DNA of 64,000 nucleotides from NCBI RefSeq assembly GCF_016865365.1, contig NZ_AP024469.1, positions 1,952,501 to 2,016,500 on the forward strand, in the 5' to 3' direction. The position numbers and the translations under genes are program-made. How positions within the stretch are numbered: position 1 is the first letter of the stretch; each line of letters starts with the position of its first letter. Below, piece after piece: positions 9,332 through 17,864 of the stretch. Source of the DNA: Geobacter sp. SVR. GTDB taxonomy: Bacteria > Desulfobacterota > Desulfuromonadia > Geobacterales > Pseudopelobacteraceae. The notes beneath the pieces were generated by a model that was given only the letters and a program-made list of their open reading frames with translations, was not told where the DNA came from and did no database searches.

Positions 9332-9511
9332 ATGTTTGGATTGGGAATGCCGGAACTATTTATTATTCTGACCTTGGCACTGTTGATTTTCGGGCCGGCG
9401 AAACTTCCCCAGTTGGGGGCCTCTCTGGGGGGAGCCATCAGAGGATTTCGCCGGGCCGTTGACGAACCGGTCAGGCTGGATTCGGAACAGAAACGCGAAG
9501 CAGACTCGTGA
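9332..9511 (+). CDS. tatA: TatA/E-type twin-arginine translocase subunit
   Basis: 59 residues, with GGGAGG 8 nt before the ATG. One membrane helix at about residues 7-20 (PELFIILTLALLIFGPAKLP) contains the FGP hinge, followed by the amphipathic helix LGASLGGAIRGFRRAV and a short charged tail. This is the complete TatA signature. It is the last gene of the operon whose first gene encodes a Tat substrate, so it likely supplies extra or dedicated translocase capacity. It forms the pore-like part of the inner-membrane Tat complex; TatC is not in this window. Confidence 0.93.
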   Translation: MFGLGMPELFIILTLALLIFGPAKLPQLGASLGGAIRGFRRAVDEPVRLDSEQKREADS

Positions 9512-9561
9512 AACAACAGGCCGGCATGTCACTCGTGTATACCCGCCGTGTCACAAAACAA

Positions 9562-9593
9562 ACGTCCCATCATTCTTATGAGTGATGGGACGT
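9562..9593 (+). terminator. Hairpin after tatA
   Basis: ACGTCCCATCA (9562-9572) pairs perfectly with TGATGGGACGT (9583-9593). No T-tract follows, so it may be a processing or weak termination structure. It ends the flavoenzyme operon and lies 188 bp before the efflux genes. Confidence 0.5.
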
Positions 9594-9780
9594 GATGGAA
9601 ATGTTATTTGTCCCATTCTCTCCCCGCCTCTCCCCTTCACAAAATTTCATACATTTTGATACATCCACTCCGGCTCCCTCGCCCGAGGTTGGCCGGACGC
9701 CTGGCAAGCGGCGATTCATTTGCTTTTATCCTGTTCAGGGTGTACACATTACCCATCGGAATCTACCGGAGTGGCGGGCT

Positions 9781-10995
9781 ATGGCGGAAGACCTGAGCGG
9801 GTTGAGAATCGACAAGACGGGGGGTGACTATCGACCTCGCCGCCGCTGGAAACGGCTTGCCTGGTGGCTGGGAGGGGCATGTGTGGCGCTGACCGCGGTG
9901 CTGGCCTTCAAAGGGCTTTTTTCCCCGCGGGTCGAGGTGGAAACGGCGGTGGTTTCCCAGGTCTATCCTTCCCAGAGCTTCAGCCTGCTGAATGCCAGCG
10001 GATACGTGGTGGCCCAGCGCAAGTCGGCGGTGGCGGCCAAGACTACCGGCCGCCTGGTATGGCTCGGGGTGGAGGAGGGGAGCCGGGTCAGGGGCGGGCA
10101 GGTCATCGCCCGCCTGGAAAACGAGGATGTGACGGCCAACCGGAGACAGGCGGCGGCCAACCTGGTGAACTCCCGTGCTGTCCTGGCGCAGGCTGAGGCG
10201 GAGTTGAAGGATGCCACCCTGACCTTTAACCGCAACAAAGAGCTGCTGAGCCAGGGGGTGGTGGCCCAGGCCGACCTGGACGCCAGCGAGGCGCGCTACA
10301 AGAGGGCCGTGGCCGGGGTGGCAGCGGGGCGTGCGGCTATTGACGCAGCCCGGGCCGCCCTCAGGGGGGCCGATGTGGCTGTCGACTACACTCTCATCCG
10401 GGCCCCTTTCGACGGCGTGGTGCTGACCAAGGATGCTGACGTGGGGGATATCGTCACTCCCATCGGTGCGGCGGTCAACGCCAAGGCGGCCGTGGTAACC
10501 ATGGCTGACATGGGCTCGCTCCAGGTGGAGGCGGATGTCTCCGAGTCCAGCCTGCAAAAGGTCAGGCAGGGACAGCCCTGCGAGATCCAGTTGGACGCCC
10601 TGCCGGAAACCCGCTTCAGCGGGACGGTACATATGATCGTTCCCACTGCGGACCGCTCCAAGGCAACGGTGCTGGCCAAGGTCCGTTTTGACCGCCTGGA
10701 CAGCCGCATCCTCCCGGAGATGAGTGCCCGGGTGGCCTTCCTGCAACGGCAGGTGACGGCGGACGAGAAACGGCCGCGCACGGCGGTCAACCCGGCGGCT
10801 GTGGTCAAGCGCGACAACAGGGACTGCATCTACCTGATTGCAGGTGACCGGGTGAAGGAGGTCCCCGTGACCGTGGGGAGGCGCATCGGCGACCAAGTGG
10901 AGATTCTGGCCGGGGCCAAGGCAGGGGACAAGGTGGCCCTGAAGCCGCTGGAGCGGCTGAAGGACGGGAGCCGCATCAAAACGGCGGAGAAGTAA
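9781..10995 (+). CDS. MacA/HlyD-type periplasmic adaptor of an efflux pump
   Basis: 404 residues from ATG 9781; the frame continues upstream to 9592, but that part is not protein-like. One N-terminal membrane anchor (about residues 31-45) is followed by a barrel-sandwich region (AAKTTGRLVWLGVEEGSRVRGG), a long coiled-coil hairpin rich in Ala/Gln/Glu (about 105-200), the second lipoyl half (IRAPFDGVV) and a beta-barrel. Family role: it links an inner-membrane ABC transporter to an outer-membrane channel. It is followed at 1 bp by the ATPase gene. No TolC-like gene is in the window, so the outer-membrane partner must be elsewhere. Confidence 0.92.
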   Translation: MAEDLSGLRIDKTGGDYRPRRRWKRLAWWLGGACVALTAVLAFKGLFSPRVEVETAVVSQVYPSQSFSLLNASGYVVAQRKSAVAAKTTGRLVWLGVEEGSRVRGGQVIARLENEDVTANRRQAAANLVNSRAVLAQAEAELKDATLTFNRNKELLSQGVVAQADLDASEARYKRAVAGVAAGRAAIDAARAALRGADVAVDYTLIRAPFDGVVLTKDADVGDIVTPIGAAVNAKAAVVTMADMGSLQVEADVSESSLQKVRQGQPCEIQLDALPETRFSGTVHMIVPTADRSKATVLAKVRFDRLDSRILPEMSARVAFLQRQVTADEKRPRTAVNPAAVVKRDNRDCIYLIAGDRVKEVPVTVGRRIGDQVEILAGAKAGDKVALKPLERLKDGSRIKTAEK

Positions 10996-10996
10996 C

Positions 10997-11686
10997 GTGG
11001 AGCGCGGCACGCTACCCCCCATAGTCGAGATTCGCGACCTCTCCAAGTCGTACCGCCGCGGCAGTCAGCTCATCCCGGTGCTGGAGCGGATATCCTTCGC
11101 CATCTCCGAGGGGGAGTTCCTGGCCCTGATGGGGCCGTCCGGATCGGGCAAGAGTACCCTGCTCAACCTGATCGCCGGCATCGACAAGGCCGACAGCGGC
11201 ACGATCCGGGTGGGCGGGGTGGAGATCACCTCTCTGACGGAGACGGAACTGGCCCTTTGGCGAAGCGCCAACGTCGGCTTCATCTTCCAATTCTACAATC
11301 TGATGCCGGTCCTGACCGCTTTCGAGAACATCGAGTTGCCGCTGCTGTTGACCTCCCTTTCCCGCAAGGAGCGCAGGGCGCACGTGGAGCTGGCCCTGGA
11401 GGTGGTCAACCTGACCGACCGCAGGGACCATTACCCCTCCCAGCTCTCCGGAGGCCAGCAGCAACGGGTCGCCATTGCCCGGGCCATTGTCAGCGATCCG
11501 GCCATCCTGGTGGCGGACGAGCCGACCGGCGACCTGGACCGGGTCTCGGCCGAGGAAATCCTGTCCCTGATGGCGCGGCTGGTGGGAGAGTTCGGCAAGA
11601 CCATCATCATGGTGACCCACGACCCCCGTGCCGCGGACAAGGCCCACACCATCCGGCATCTGGAAAAGGGTTTGCTGACCGGCTAG
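10997..11686 (+). CDS. ABC transporter ATP-binding protein, MacB/LolD type
   Basis: 229 residues, GTG start one base after the adaptor stop. It shows Walker A GPSGSGKST, a Q-loop region (FIFQFYNLMPVLTAFENIELP), the signature LSGGQQQR, Walker B ILVADEPTGDLD and the switch His (MVTHD). The FQFYNLMP and ENIELP pattern marks the MacB/LolD/FtsE class. It energises the two permeases encoded at 11828 and 12982. Confidence 0.95.
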   Translation: MERGTLPPIVEIRDLSKSYRRGSQLIPVLERISFAISEGEFLALMGPSGSGKSTLLNLIAGIDKADSGTIRVGGVEITSLTETELALWRSANVGFIFQFYNLMPVLTAFENIELPLLLTSLSRKERRAHVELALEVVNLTDRRDHYPSQLSGGQQQRVAIARAIVSDPAILVADEPTGDLDRVSAEEILSLMARLVGEFGKTIIMVTHDPRAADKAHTIRHLEKGLLTG

Positions 11687-11827
11687 ATTACACCTGCCAG
11701 GAGACACGGAGACACAAAGGACCAGAGGTTGCGCAGGAAAGGAGAAGCAAAGCCGGGGCGTAACTGCAAACGCTTTAACAAAAACTTCCAATGATTTTGT
11801 TTCTGTGGCAAACGTCTGAAGGTCCCC
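11687..11827 (+). other. 141-bp spacer inside the efflux operon
   Basis: No gene seen. It contains CAGGAGACACGGAGACACAAAGG, a purine-rich stretch that looks like a dispersed repeat rather than coding sequence. It separates the ATPase gene from the first permease, whereas the other junctions in this operon are at most 1 bp. Confidence 0.4.
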
Positions 11828-12982
11828 ATGATCCTCAAGCTCATCATCCGCAATGCCTTCCGCCATCGTCTGCGTACGATTCTGACCGTGATCGGCGTGG
11901 CCATCGCCATCCTGGCCTTTGGCATGCTGCGCACCCTGGTGGGGCTCTGGTATCTGGGGGTGGAGCGTTCATCCGCAACCCGCCTGATCACCCGCAACGC
12001 CATCTCTCTTGTCTTTCCCCTTCCGCTCTCGTACCTGGAACGGATCCGCGGCATTGCCGGGGTGAAGAGCGTCTCCTACGGTAACTGGTTCGGCGGTATC
12101 TACATCGATGAGAAGCATTTTTTTGCCAACGAGGCCGTGGAACCCAAGAGCTTCCTGGAACTTTACCCGGAGTTCGTTCTTTCTCCGGAGCAGCGCGAGG
12201 CGTTCATCCGCGACCGGAAAGGGTGCATCGTCGGCAAGCGGCTGGCCGATACCTACGGCTGGAAGCCGGGTGATCTGATCACCCTGCGGGGCACCATCTT
12301 TCCCGGCCAGTGGGAGTTCGTCCTGCGGGGGGTCTATCGGGGGGCCGAGCGGAGCACCGAGGAACGGGCTCTCTTTTTCCACTGGGACTATCTCAACGAA
12401 ACCCTGAAAAAGACCGTTCCGCGCCGGGCCGGCCAGGTAGGGTTCTACGTGGTCGGCGTGACCAGGCCCGAGGTGGCGGCAGAGGTGGCAGAGGCAGTGG
12501 ACCGGACTTTCAGGAACTCTCTGGCCGAGACCCTTACCGAGACGGAGCGGGCCTTTCAGCTGGGTTTCGTCTCCATGACCGAGGCCATCATGATCGCCAT
12601 CCAGATCGTCTCCTACGTAGTAATCGTGATCATCATGGTTGTGGCGGCCAACACCATGGCCATGACGGCCCGGGAGCGAATCGCCGAGTATGCCACCCTC
12701 AAGAGTCTGGGGTTCGGGGCAGGGCACATCGGTATCATTGTCTTCGGCGAGTCCCTGTTCATCTCCTTGATGGGCGGTCTGCTGGGTGTTGTGCTCACCT
12801 TCCCGGCCGCCCAGTGGATCGAGACCGAGCTGTCCCAGTACTTTCCCTATTTCAGCATCTCCATGACTACCATCGGCCTGGATCTGGCTATTGCCTGCTG
12901 CGTGGGGGGCGTGGCGGCGGTCTTTCCCACCTGGCGGGGAGCCACCATCCGGATCGCCGACGGGCTGCGGAGGATCGGCTGA
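11828..12982 (+). CDS. ABC transporter permease (FtsX/MacB domain), first copy
   Basis: 384 residues. Topology is of the MacB/LolC type: an N-terminal helix (TILTVIGVAIAILAFGM), a large periplasmic MacB-like domain (about 45-255), then three helices at about 260-375. The second helix begins with the coupling-type segment ERIAEYATLKSLGFGAGHI. Its stop overlaps the start of the second permease by one base, so the two are made together and probably form a heterodimer. The substrate is unknown. Confidence 0.9.
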   Translation: MILKLIIRNAFRHRLRTILTVIGVAIAILAFGMLRTLVGLWYLGVERSSATRLITRNAISLVFPLPLSYLERIRGIAGVKSVSYGNWFGGIYIDEKHFFANEAVEPKSFLELYPEFVLSPEQREAFIRDRKGCIVGKRLADTYGWKPGDLITLRGTIFPGQWEFVLRGVYRGAERSTEERALFFHWDYLNETLKKTVPRRAGQVGFYVVGVTRPEVAAEVAEAVDRTFRNSLAETLTETERAFQLGFVSMTEAIMIAIQIVSYVVIVIIMVVAANTMAMTARERIAEYATLKSLGFGAGHIGIIVFGESLFISLMGGLLGVVLTFPAAQWIETELSQYFPYFSISMTTIGLDLAIACCVGGVAAVFPTWRGATIRIADGLRRIG

Positions 12983-14148
12983 TGGCCATTCCCTGGTCCT
13001 ACAGTCTGCGCAACCTCTGGACCCGTCGCCTGACCACGGCCCTGACTGCCTCGGGCATGGCCCTGGTGGTGTTCGTGTTCGCCGCAACCCTGATGCTGGC
13101 CGAGGGGTTGCAACGGACCCTGGTGGCAACCGGTTCCTACGACAATGTCATCGTCATCCGCACGTCAGCCAACTCCGAGGTGCAGAGCGGCGTCGAGCGC
13201 GATCAGGCAGCCATCGTGGAGAGCCTGCCCGAGGTGGCCGTGGGGGCGGAGGGCCAGCCGCTCCTGGACAAGGAACTGGTGGTCCTGATCAACCTGACCA
13301 AGCGGGGCACCACCAAGCCGGCCAATGTGGTGATCCGGGGAGTGGGAAAAGCCGGGCTGGCGCTCCGTCCCCAGGTGCAACTGATCGCGGGGCGTATGCC
13401 CCGGCCCGGCTCGGACGAGGTTATTGCCGGCAAGAGCATTGCCGAGCGCTTCCAAGGGGGAGGGATCGGAGAACGGCTTCGTTTCGGCATGCGCGATTGG
13501 ACGGTGGTGGGTACCTTCAGCGCAGGCACGACAGGGTTCAACTCGGAGATCTGGGGGGATGTGGACCAGCTCATGCAGGCTTTTCGGCGACCGGTCTACT
13601 CCTCGGTGCTGTTCCGGCTGCGGGATTCGTCCGAGTTCGAGCGGGTAAAGTCGAGCATCGAACACAATCCGCGCCTGACTCTGGAGGCCAAGCGTGAAAC
13701 CCGCTACTATGCCGACCAGTCCGAGATGATGGCCAAGTTCCTCCGCATCCTCGGCCTGACCCTGACGGTGATCTTCTCTCTCGGGGCGGTGATCGGTGCC
13801 ATGATCACCATGTATGCGGCCGTTGCCAACCGGGTCATCGAGATCGGCACGCTACGGGCACTGGGATTCAACAGGGGGAGCATACTGACCGCCTTTGTGC
13901 TGGAGGCGCTGTTTCTCGGCCTGGTGGGCGGTCTGCTGGGAGTGGCCTGCGCCTCGTTCATGCAGTTGATCACCATCTCCACCATGAACTGGCAGACCTT
14001 TGCCGAACTGGCCTTCAGCTTCAGCCTGACCATCGGAATTGCCGTCAAGTCTCTCGCGTTTTCACTGGTGATGGGGTTCGTGGGGGGCTTGCTGCCGGCG
14101 GTGCGGGCAGCGCGGATGAATATCGTGGAGGCCCTGCGGGCGACGTGA
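12982..14148 (+). CDS. ABC transporter permease (FtsX/MacB domain), second copy
   Basis: 388 residues from the ATG overlapping the previous stop; the longer upstream frame is a shadow of the first permease. The layout is the same: helix near 20-40, a periplasmic domain with SANSEVQSG and VIAGKSIAERF, and three C-terminal helices with VIEIGTLRALGFNRGSIL. Paired half-permeases with one ATPase and an adaptor make a complete MacAB-like exporter apart from the outer-membrane channel. Confidence 0.9.
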   Translation: MAIPWSYSLRNLWTRRLTTALTASGMALVVFVFAATLMLAEGLQRTLVATGSYDNVIVIRTSANSEVQSGVERDQAAIVESLPEVAVGAEGQPLLDKELVVLINLTKRGTTKPANVVIRGVGKAGLALRPQVQLIAGRMPRPGSDEVIAGKSIAERFQGGGIGERLRFGMRDWTVVGTFSAGTTGFNSEIWGDVDQLMQAFRRPVYSSVLFRLRDSSEFERVKSSIEHNPRLTLEAKRETRYYADQSEMMAKFLRILGLTLTVIFSLGAVIGAMITMYAAVANRVIEIGTLRALGFNRGSILTAFVLEALFLGLVGGLLGVACASFMQLITISTMNWQTFAELAFSFSLTIGIAVKSLAFSLVMGFVGGLLPAVRAARMNIVEALRAT

Positions 14149-14263
14149 GGGATGTCGATCAGATCCGCATCAAGGACTGGCACCCGCGCTATAATTGCGG
14201 GGAATGGTGAGGGTGCGGGTACGGTGTAGCGTCGCCCCGCTGAACCTGGAAGGAGGCGAGCAC

Positions 14264-14620
14264 ATGATACAGCTCAAGCGGGTCTACGAGCCGGCTGACA
14301 GTCGGGACGGCAGGCGGTTTTTCGTGGAGCGGCTCTGGCCGCGGGGGATGAAGAAGGAAAACCTGGTGATGGAAGGGTGGTTGAAGGAAGTGGCGCCTAG
14401 TGAGGCCCTGCGGAAATGGTTCAACCATGACCCGGCCAAATGGGCGGAATTCCGGCGGCGCTACATCGCCGAACTGGAGGGTAACCGCTCTGCCTGGGAG
14501 CCCCTGCTGGAGGCGGCCCGACAGGAGAAGGTCACCCTGCTCTACAGCACCCACGACCAGGAGCATAATAATGCCCTGGTGCTCAAGGACTTCCTGGATG
14601 GGCTGCTCAGGGCGCGTTAG
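14264..14620 (+). CDS. DUF488 family protein (YeaO-like)
   Basis: 118 residues, started at the ATG preceded by GGAAGGAGG; an in-frame upstream start at 14195 lacks support. The DUF488 pattern is clear: KRVYEP near the start, FFVERLWPRGM, WLKEVAPS, LRKWFNHDP, and VTLLYSTHD near the end. Length fits the short YeaO-type group. The biochemical role is not established. It is followed by a convergent gene. Confidence 0.85.
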   Translation: MIQLKRVYEPADSRDGRRFFVERLWPRGMKKENLVMEGWLKEVAPSEALRKWFNHDPAKWAEFRRRYIAELEGNRSAWEPLLEAARQEKVTLLYSTHDQEHNNALVLKDFLDGLLRAR

Positions 14621-14645
14621 CGTACTGTACACCACGCCTTTTGGT

Positions 14646-14664
14646 GGGCCGAGGGGGCCCTTTC
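14646..14664 (+). terminator. Weak hairpin between convergent genes
   Basis: GGGCC (14646-14650) and GGCCC (14656-14660) flank GAGGG, followed by TTTC. It lies between the DUF488 gene and the end of the minus-strand thioesterase gene. Confidence 0.35.
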
Positions 14665-15709
14665 AGATGATGGCATGGTGGGCTATGATGGACTCAAAGC
14701 TGCGCATTGCCGCCAGATAACGGGTGTCCTCGGCATAGGTGGTGGGGTAGACCGGCGGAACGGGACAATGATTCAGATCATCGTCTACATGAACGAAGGT
14801 AAAAAGGCACGAGTTGGATAAGGCCTTGCTGGTGCGGTCACGGCTGAGGCGTTCGATGTTGGCTTCTACGCAGACGAAGCTGCCGGTGGTATACACCACT
14901 TGGCTGGTGAAGTGAAGCTTGTCCCCCAGGCGGACCGGGTGCAGGAAGTTGATTCGATTGACTGCGGCGATGATGGAGCGGCCGGGGGCCACCAGCTCCG
15001 AGCAGATGGCGGAAAGTTCATACGCTCGCCTGATCAGGTAACCACCGAAGATCATCTGCGGGTTATACTCCTTGGCCGGATACATGCGCTCCCATGCGCC
15101 GACCCTCATTCGGCTGGCCAGGAGCCCGGAAAAGCCGATGTCGTCCTGTGCCTGGTGGAGCGAGGCGAGCATCAGGAATTCCTCCCTGCTGGGGGGCTCC
15201 TGCAGAGCTGCCTGTTGCTGCTTGTACTCTTCACGCCGGGCCAGGGCCTTGTTGGCTCGATTCTTTTCTATCCCACCATCGTATTCCAGCGGCGGAAGCG
15301 ACACGCTGACCGCATCGGCGCCCGTTCCGGAGCGTGCCACCATGGTGAAATAACAGGAAGCGATGTGGTTGGCAGGGTCTCCCGGCTGTTCCACCCGGAT
15401 GCCCACCTCAACCGAGGAACGTCCCACATGGTTGATACGGGCCTGGCATATCAGGTCTTTGGTCACATCGGCGGCATGGCGAACGAAGATGTTGTCGATG
15501 GCCGCCGTCACCACCCACGCCTGGGGATGGAAGCGGTTCACGTAGGCCAGGGCCGTTTGTTCCGCCACTTCATCCAACAACTCCAGCAGCAGACCGAAGC
15601 GCAGATTTCCCTGGAGCGCTTCGTCCACCACCATGAAGCGGCGGCGCAGTCCGGCGTCGCTGCCGAGGGGCAGGGTCCGGTAGAAGGAGGTTTCGGAGGG
15701 ATGGGGCAT
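14663..15709 (-). CDS. Double-hotdog acyl-CoA thioesterase
   Basis: 348 residues with two hotdog domains, about 15-165 and 185-340. The first has ELLDEVAEQTALAYVNRF, VTAAIDNIFVRHAADV and a BACH-like strand; the second has IFGGYLIRRAYELSAICSE and ISFLHPVRLGD-like VNRINFLHPVRLGDKLHF. This is the organisation of ACOT9/BACH-type acyl-CoA hydrolases, which release CoA from fatty acyl-CoA in the cytoplasm. It is a single gene with no obvious operon partner. Confidence 0.88.
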   Translation of the reverse strand: MPHPSETSFYRTLPLGSDAGLRRRFMVVDEALQGNLRFGLLLELLDEVAEQTALAYVNRFHPQAWVVTAAIDNIFVRHAADVTKDLICQARINHVGRSSVEVGIRVEQPGDPANHIASCYFTMVARSGTGADAVSVSLPPLEYDGGIEKNRANKALARREEYKQQQAALQEPPSREEFLMLASLHQAQDDIGFSGLLASRMRVGAWERMYPAKEYNPQMIFGGYLIRRAYELSAICSELVAPGRSIIAAVNRINFLHPVRLGDKLHFTSQVVYTTGSFVCVEANIERLSRDRTSKALSNSCLFTFVHVDDDLNHCPVPPVYPTTYAEDTRYLAAMRSFESIIAHHAII

Positions 15710-15770
15710 GGCGCGGCTCCTTTACGGAGAAGATGTCAGAGACAACGATACTGAGTGTACCAAGCCCCTG

Positions 15771-15974
15771 TCATGAGTAAAAGGAAATTTTATGCGCCAT
15801 TTTCCTCCGATATCCTGTGCCCCGGGACAGCTTCCGCTTCAGGAACATTCCGATATGCCGCGCCGTTGTGCGAAGCGTGCGGATCCCCGCGCAAAAGGAA
15901 GGTCCCGATTCCCTCCAGGCCCTGACCGCGCCGTAGATAACAACCACATATGCGATGAATACCAATGGCTCCAT
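15771..15974 (-). CDS. Small single-helix membrane protein, hypothetical
   Basis: 67 residues from the ATG preceded by GGGGGAT. One N-terminal hydrophobic segment (LVFIAYVVVIYGAV) is followed by a basic tail (KRKLSRGTGYRRK). No family recognised. It follows the PilZ gene on the same strand, but a strong hairpin lies between them, so it may be poorly expressed. Coding status uncertain. Confidence 0.4.
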   Translation of the reverse strand: MEPLVFIAYVVVIYGAVRAWRESGPSFCAGIRTLRTTARHIGMFLKRKLSRGTGYRRKMAHKISFYS

Positions 15975-15986
15975 GGTATCCCCCAC

Positions 15987-16007
15987 GGCTGAGGGGCCCC
16001 CTCAGCC
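15987..16007 (-). terminator. Palindromic hairpin at the end of the PilZ gene
   Basis: GGCTGAGGGG (15987-15996) pairs with CCCCCTCAGCC (15997-16007). It overlaps the stop codon of the PilZ gene and has no T-tract. It probably marks the end of the minus-strand chemosensory transcript. Confidence 0.45.
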
Positions 16008-16703
16008 AAGCCTGTCGCGATCGCTTGCCTTATCGCTCTTCAGCAGTACCGAAAGATGTGTTTCCAGAGTCTCATCCAGATGTTTGAACTTTACTCCGAC
16101 ACCGGGAGGTCTTCCCCATCCGTACGTCTGGATGTTGATGACCACCACCTCGATGCTGAATCCGAAATCAGGGAACAACACGATTGCCTCGTCGCCGACC
16201 ACAAACGTTTCAGGGTTCGTATCCACAACGAACATGCCGTTCCAGGAGATGTTCCGGGTAAAACCCCGCGCAGCGACTTCCCGTGCCCGTGCGGAACTGA
16301 TCAGGGTCGGGACGACTATCTCTCTGCGTTTATACTCCCTGAGCCTCCTTGGCACGAAATTCACGCAGGTTTTGTTCAGAAATTCGACCAGGTTCGCGGC
16401 CTGCTTTGCGTCGCCGGCCATGGTCATCGGCACCAGTGTTGCGCCAAGCGCTTTCACTCTCAGGACAGGGAAAAAATTGACAAGAGAGCAGGCCACGACC
16501 TTTTCCTCCCCCTTGGCTCTGATGATCGTCGTCAGATCAACAAGCACCCCCTTGAAAATCTCCTGAACGGCCCTGTCCTCCGCTTCCTGGAAGGTGGCAC
16601 AAGTAACCGCCGCGACATTGAGTGTCCGGAGGCTGTCGGTGAAGGAACAGCGGACCCTGTCGTCGTATGCGATTGCCAGGATGGGATGCTCGCGGAATAT
16701 CAT
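16002..16703 (-). CDS. PilZ-domain protein
   Basis: 233 residues. The N-terminal 110 residues look like a degenerate receiver-type fold (AIAYDDRVRCSFTDSLRTLN, VLVDLTTIIRAKGEE). The C-terminal half is PilZ: the REYKR arginine motif near 122-126 and NISWNG (N-x-S-x-x-G) near 152-157, the two elements that bind cyclic di-GMP. It should be a soluble c-di-GMP effector. It is the last gene of the CheY/CheX-containing minus-strand group. Confidence 0.8.
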   Translation of the reverse strand: MIFREHPILAIAYDDRVRCSFTDSLRTLNVAAVTCATFQEAEDRAVQEIFKGVLVDLTTIIRAKGEEKVVACSLVNFFPVLRVKALGATLVPMTMAGDAKQAANLVEFLNKTCVNFVPRRLREYKRREIVVPTLISSARAREVAARGFTRNISWNGMFVVDTNPETFVVGDEAIVLFPDFGFSIEVVVINIQTYGWGRPPGVGVKFKHLDETLETHLSVLLKSDKASDRDRLG

Positions 16704-16741
16704 CGGCGCTGCCTCTCCTTGTATCCTCCGGCATGGATTCC

Positions 16742-17248
16742 CTATTCTTCTTTTGTAAGGGACAATCCCACCAGAAATCTCTCCGTGCCGACAGTGAACG
16801 GCATTACAACGCAGTCACCCACCGACAGGGTCTCGATCGTGTACTCCTCTCCCGCGATTATGGTCGGGATCGAGAGCCTGACGTCCAATCCCCCTTTGGA
16901 AAGCACCTGCTTGACGTTGCCGGCCAGCATGTTGGCGATCTCGCCGATAGCGTCGTGCACGTCGTCACCGACCTCATGGCACTCCAGGCCGAGCATGCTG
17001 CCGGTGATCATGAGTGCCAGGGGTACCGGGCAATGAATCGAGATGGTCCCGGAATAGGTGCCGGCAAAGCCCACCAGGCCGGTTATGGAGCATTGAAAGT
17101 GATGCACCGGTGTATTGAGTGGATAATCGTCCTCCGGATTCATCATCACCATGGTTGAAAACACTTCATTGGTGGCGTCAATGACATACCGGGCAAGCTG
17201 TTCCTCGGACAAGTGCACCGCTGCTGAGATTTCCGGGTTGAGACTCAT
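16742..17248 (-). CDS. CheX-like chemotaxis phosphatase
   Basis: 168 residues from the ATG that overlaps the upstream CheY stop (ATGA); the longer frame is a shadow. The CheX/CheC/FliY signature is present in DAIGEIANMLAGNVK (about 98-112), with the catalytic Glu and Asn. Known role of the family: dephosphorylation of CheY-P. Coupling to a CheY gene supports this. Cytoplasmic. Confidence 0.85.
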   Translation of the reverse strand: MSLNPEISAAVHLSEEQLARYVIDATNEVFSTMVMMNPEDDYPLNTPVHHFQCSITGLVGFAGTYSGTISIHCPVPLALMITGSMLGLECHEVGDDVHDAIGEIANMLAGNVKQVLSKGGLDVRLSIPTIIAGEEYTIETLSVGDCVVMPFTVGTERFLVGLSLTKEE

Positions 17249-17610
17249 AGCAGGCCTCCCAGTTTTTCCTGAAGCTGTTCGGGGGTGAACGGTTTCTTGA
17301 TGCTGCAGGTGGCACCGCTGGAGATCGCCTCTGCGATAACGTCCTCTCCCCCTTCCGTGGTAATCATGACAATGGGAATGGCACACCCCTGTGCCCTGAC
17401 GCATTTGACGAGCTCGATACCATCCATGTTGGGCATGTTGATATCCGAAAGAATGAGCCCTACGTTCTTTCCGGAAGAGAGGATGCTCAATCCTTCAAAG
17501 CCGTCGCCTGCCTCGTAGATTTCATCCACCCTCAAGCCGGCCTGCCGGAGAGAGCGGGAGATGATCTTCCGCATGGTACCTGAGTCGTCCACGATCATGA
17601 TATTTGCCAT
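17245..17610 (-). CDS. CheY-like single-domain response regulator
   Basis: 121 residues, receiver domain only: VDDS, phosphorylated Asp56 (LSDINMP), MITTEGG, and Lys106 (KKPFTP). It is a diffusible output for a chemosensory array. It is translationally coupled to the CheX-like gene. A 17-bp perfect tandem duplication lies in the ribosome-binding region (17614-17647). Confidence 0.93.
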   Translation of the reverse strand: MANIMIVDDSGTMRKIISRSLRQAGLRVDEIYEAGDGFEGLSILSSGKNVGLILSDINMPNMDGIELVKCVRAQGCAIPIVMITTEGGEDVIAEAISSGATCSIKKPFTPEQLQEKLGGLL

Positions 17611-17613
17611 ACC

Positions 17614-17647
17614 AACATCCTTTCTTTATCAACATCCTTTCTTTATC
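17614..17647 (-). repeat. 17-bp tandem duplication carrying the cheY ribosome-binding site
   Basis: AACATCCTTTCTTTATC (plus strand) occurs twice without a gap, 17614-17630 and 17631-17647. Read on the minus strand, each copy contains AAAGGA, so the gene has two candidate Shine-Dalgarno sequences; the proximal copy is at the useful distance. Confidence 0.9.
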
Positions 17648-17864
17648 AGGCGGCGCGTTCGGGGCCGCTAACTCAGGGCAGCCGACACCCGGACCTGGCG
17701 GACAGCACAGACTTCCGGGATACGCGACGTTTGAGACCGTAGACAAAAAGCAGGATACCGGTGATGATGCACCCCTTTGACAGCAACATCCCCACCCTGA
17801 CGACTTCACTGGACAACATTCGTGCACTCCTTTCCCAGCGGGATTTCCGTAACAATGTAGTGCT
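17648..17864 (-). other. Intergenic stretch upstream of the CheY-like gene
   Basis: No supported gene. A 60-codon minus-strand frame (17673-17855) has one hydrophobic run but no ribosome-binding site and no recognisable family. It may contain the promoter of the cheY-cheX-PilZ group. Confidence 0.3.

Noticed and set aside
9592-9780. Upstream extension of the MacA-like protein
   Set aside because: The sequence is not protein-like and starts on a hairpin; ATG 9781 begins the conserved part.
11700-11780. GCAAAGCC motif resembling the 3' strand of a cyclic di-GMP riboswitch
   Set aside because: The partner strand, the GNRA-type loop and the P1 helix are missing.
17673-17855. 60-codon minus-strand frame with a hydrophobic run
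   Set aside because: No ribosome-binding site and no family; it probably overlaps the promoter of the CheY-like gene.
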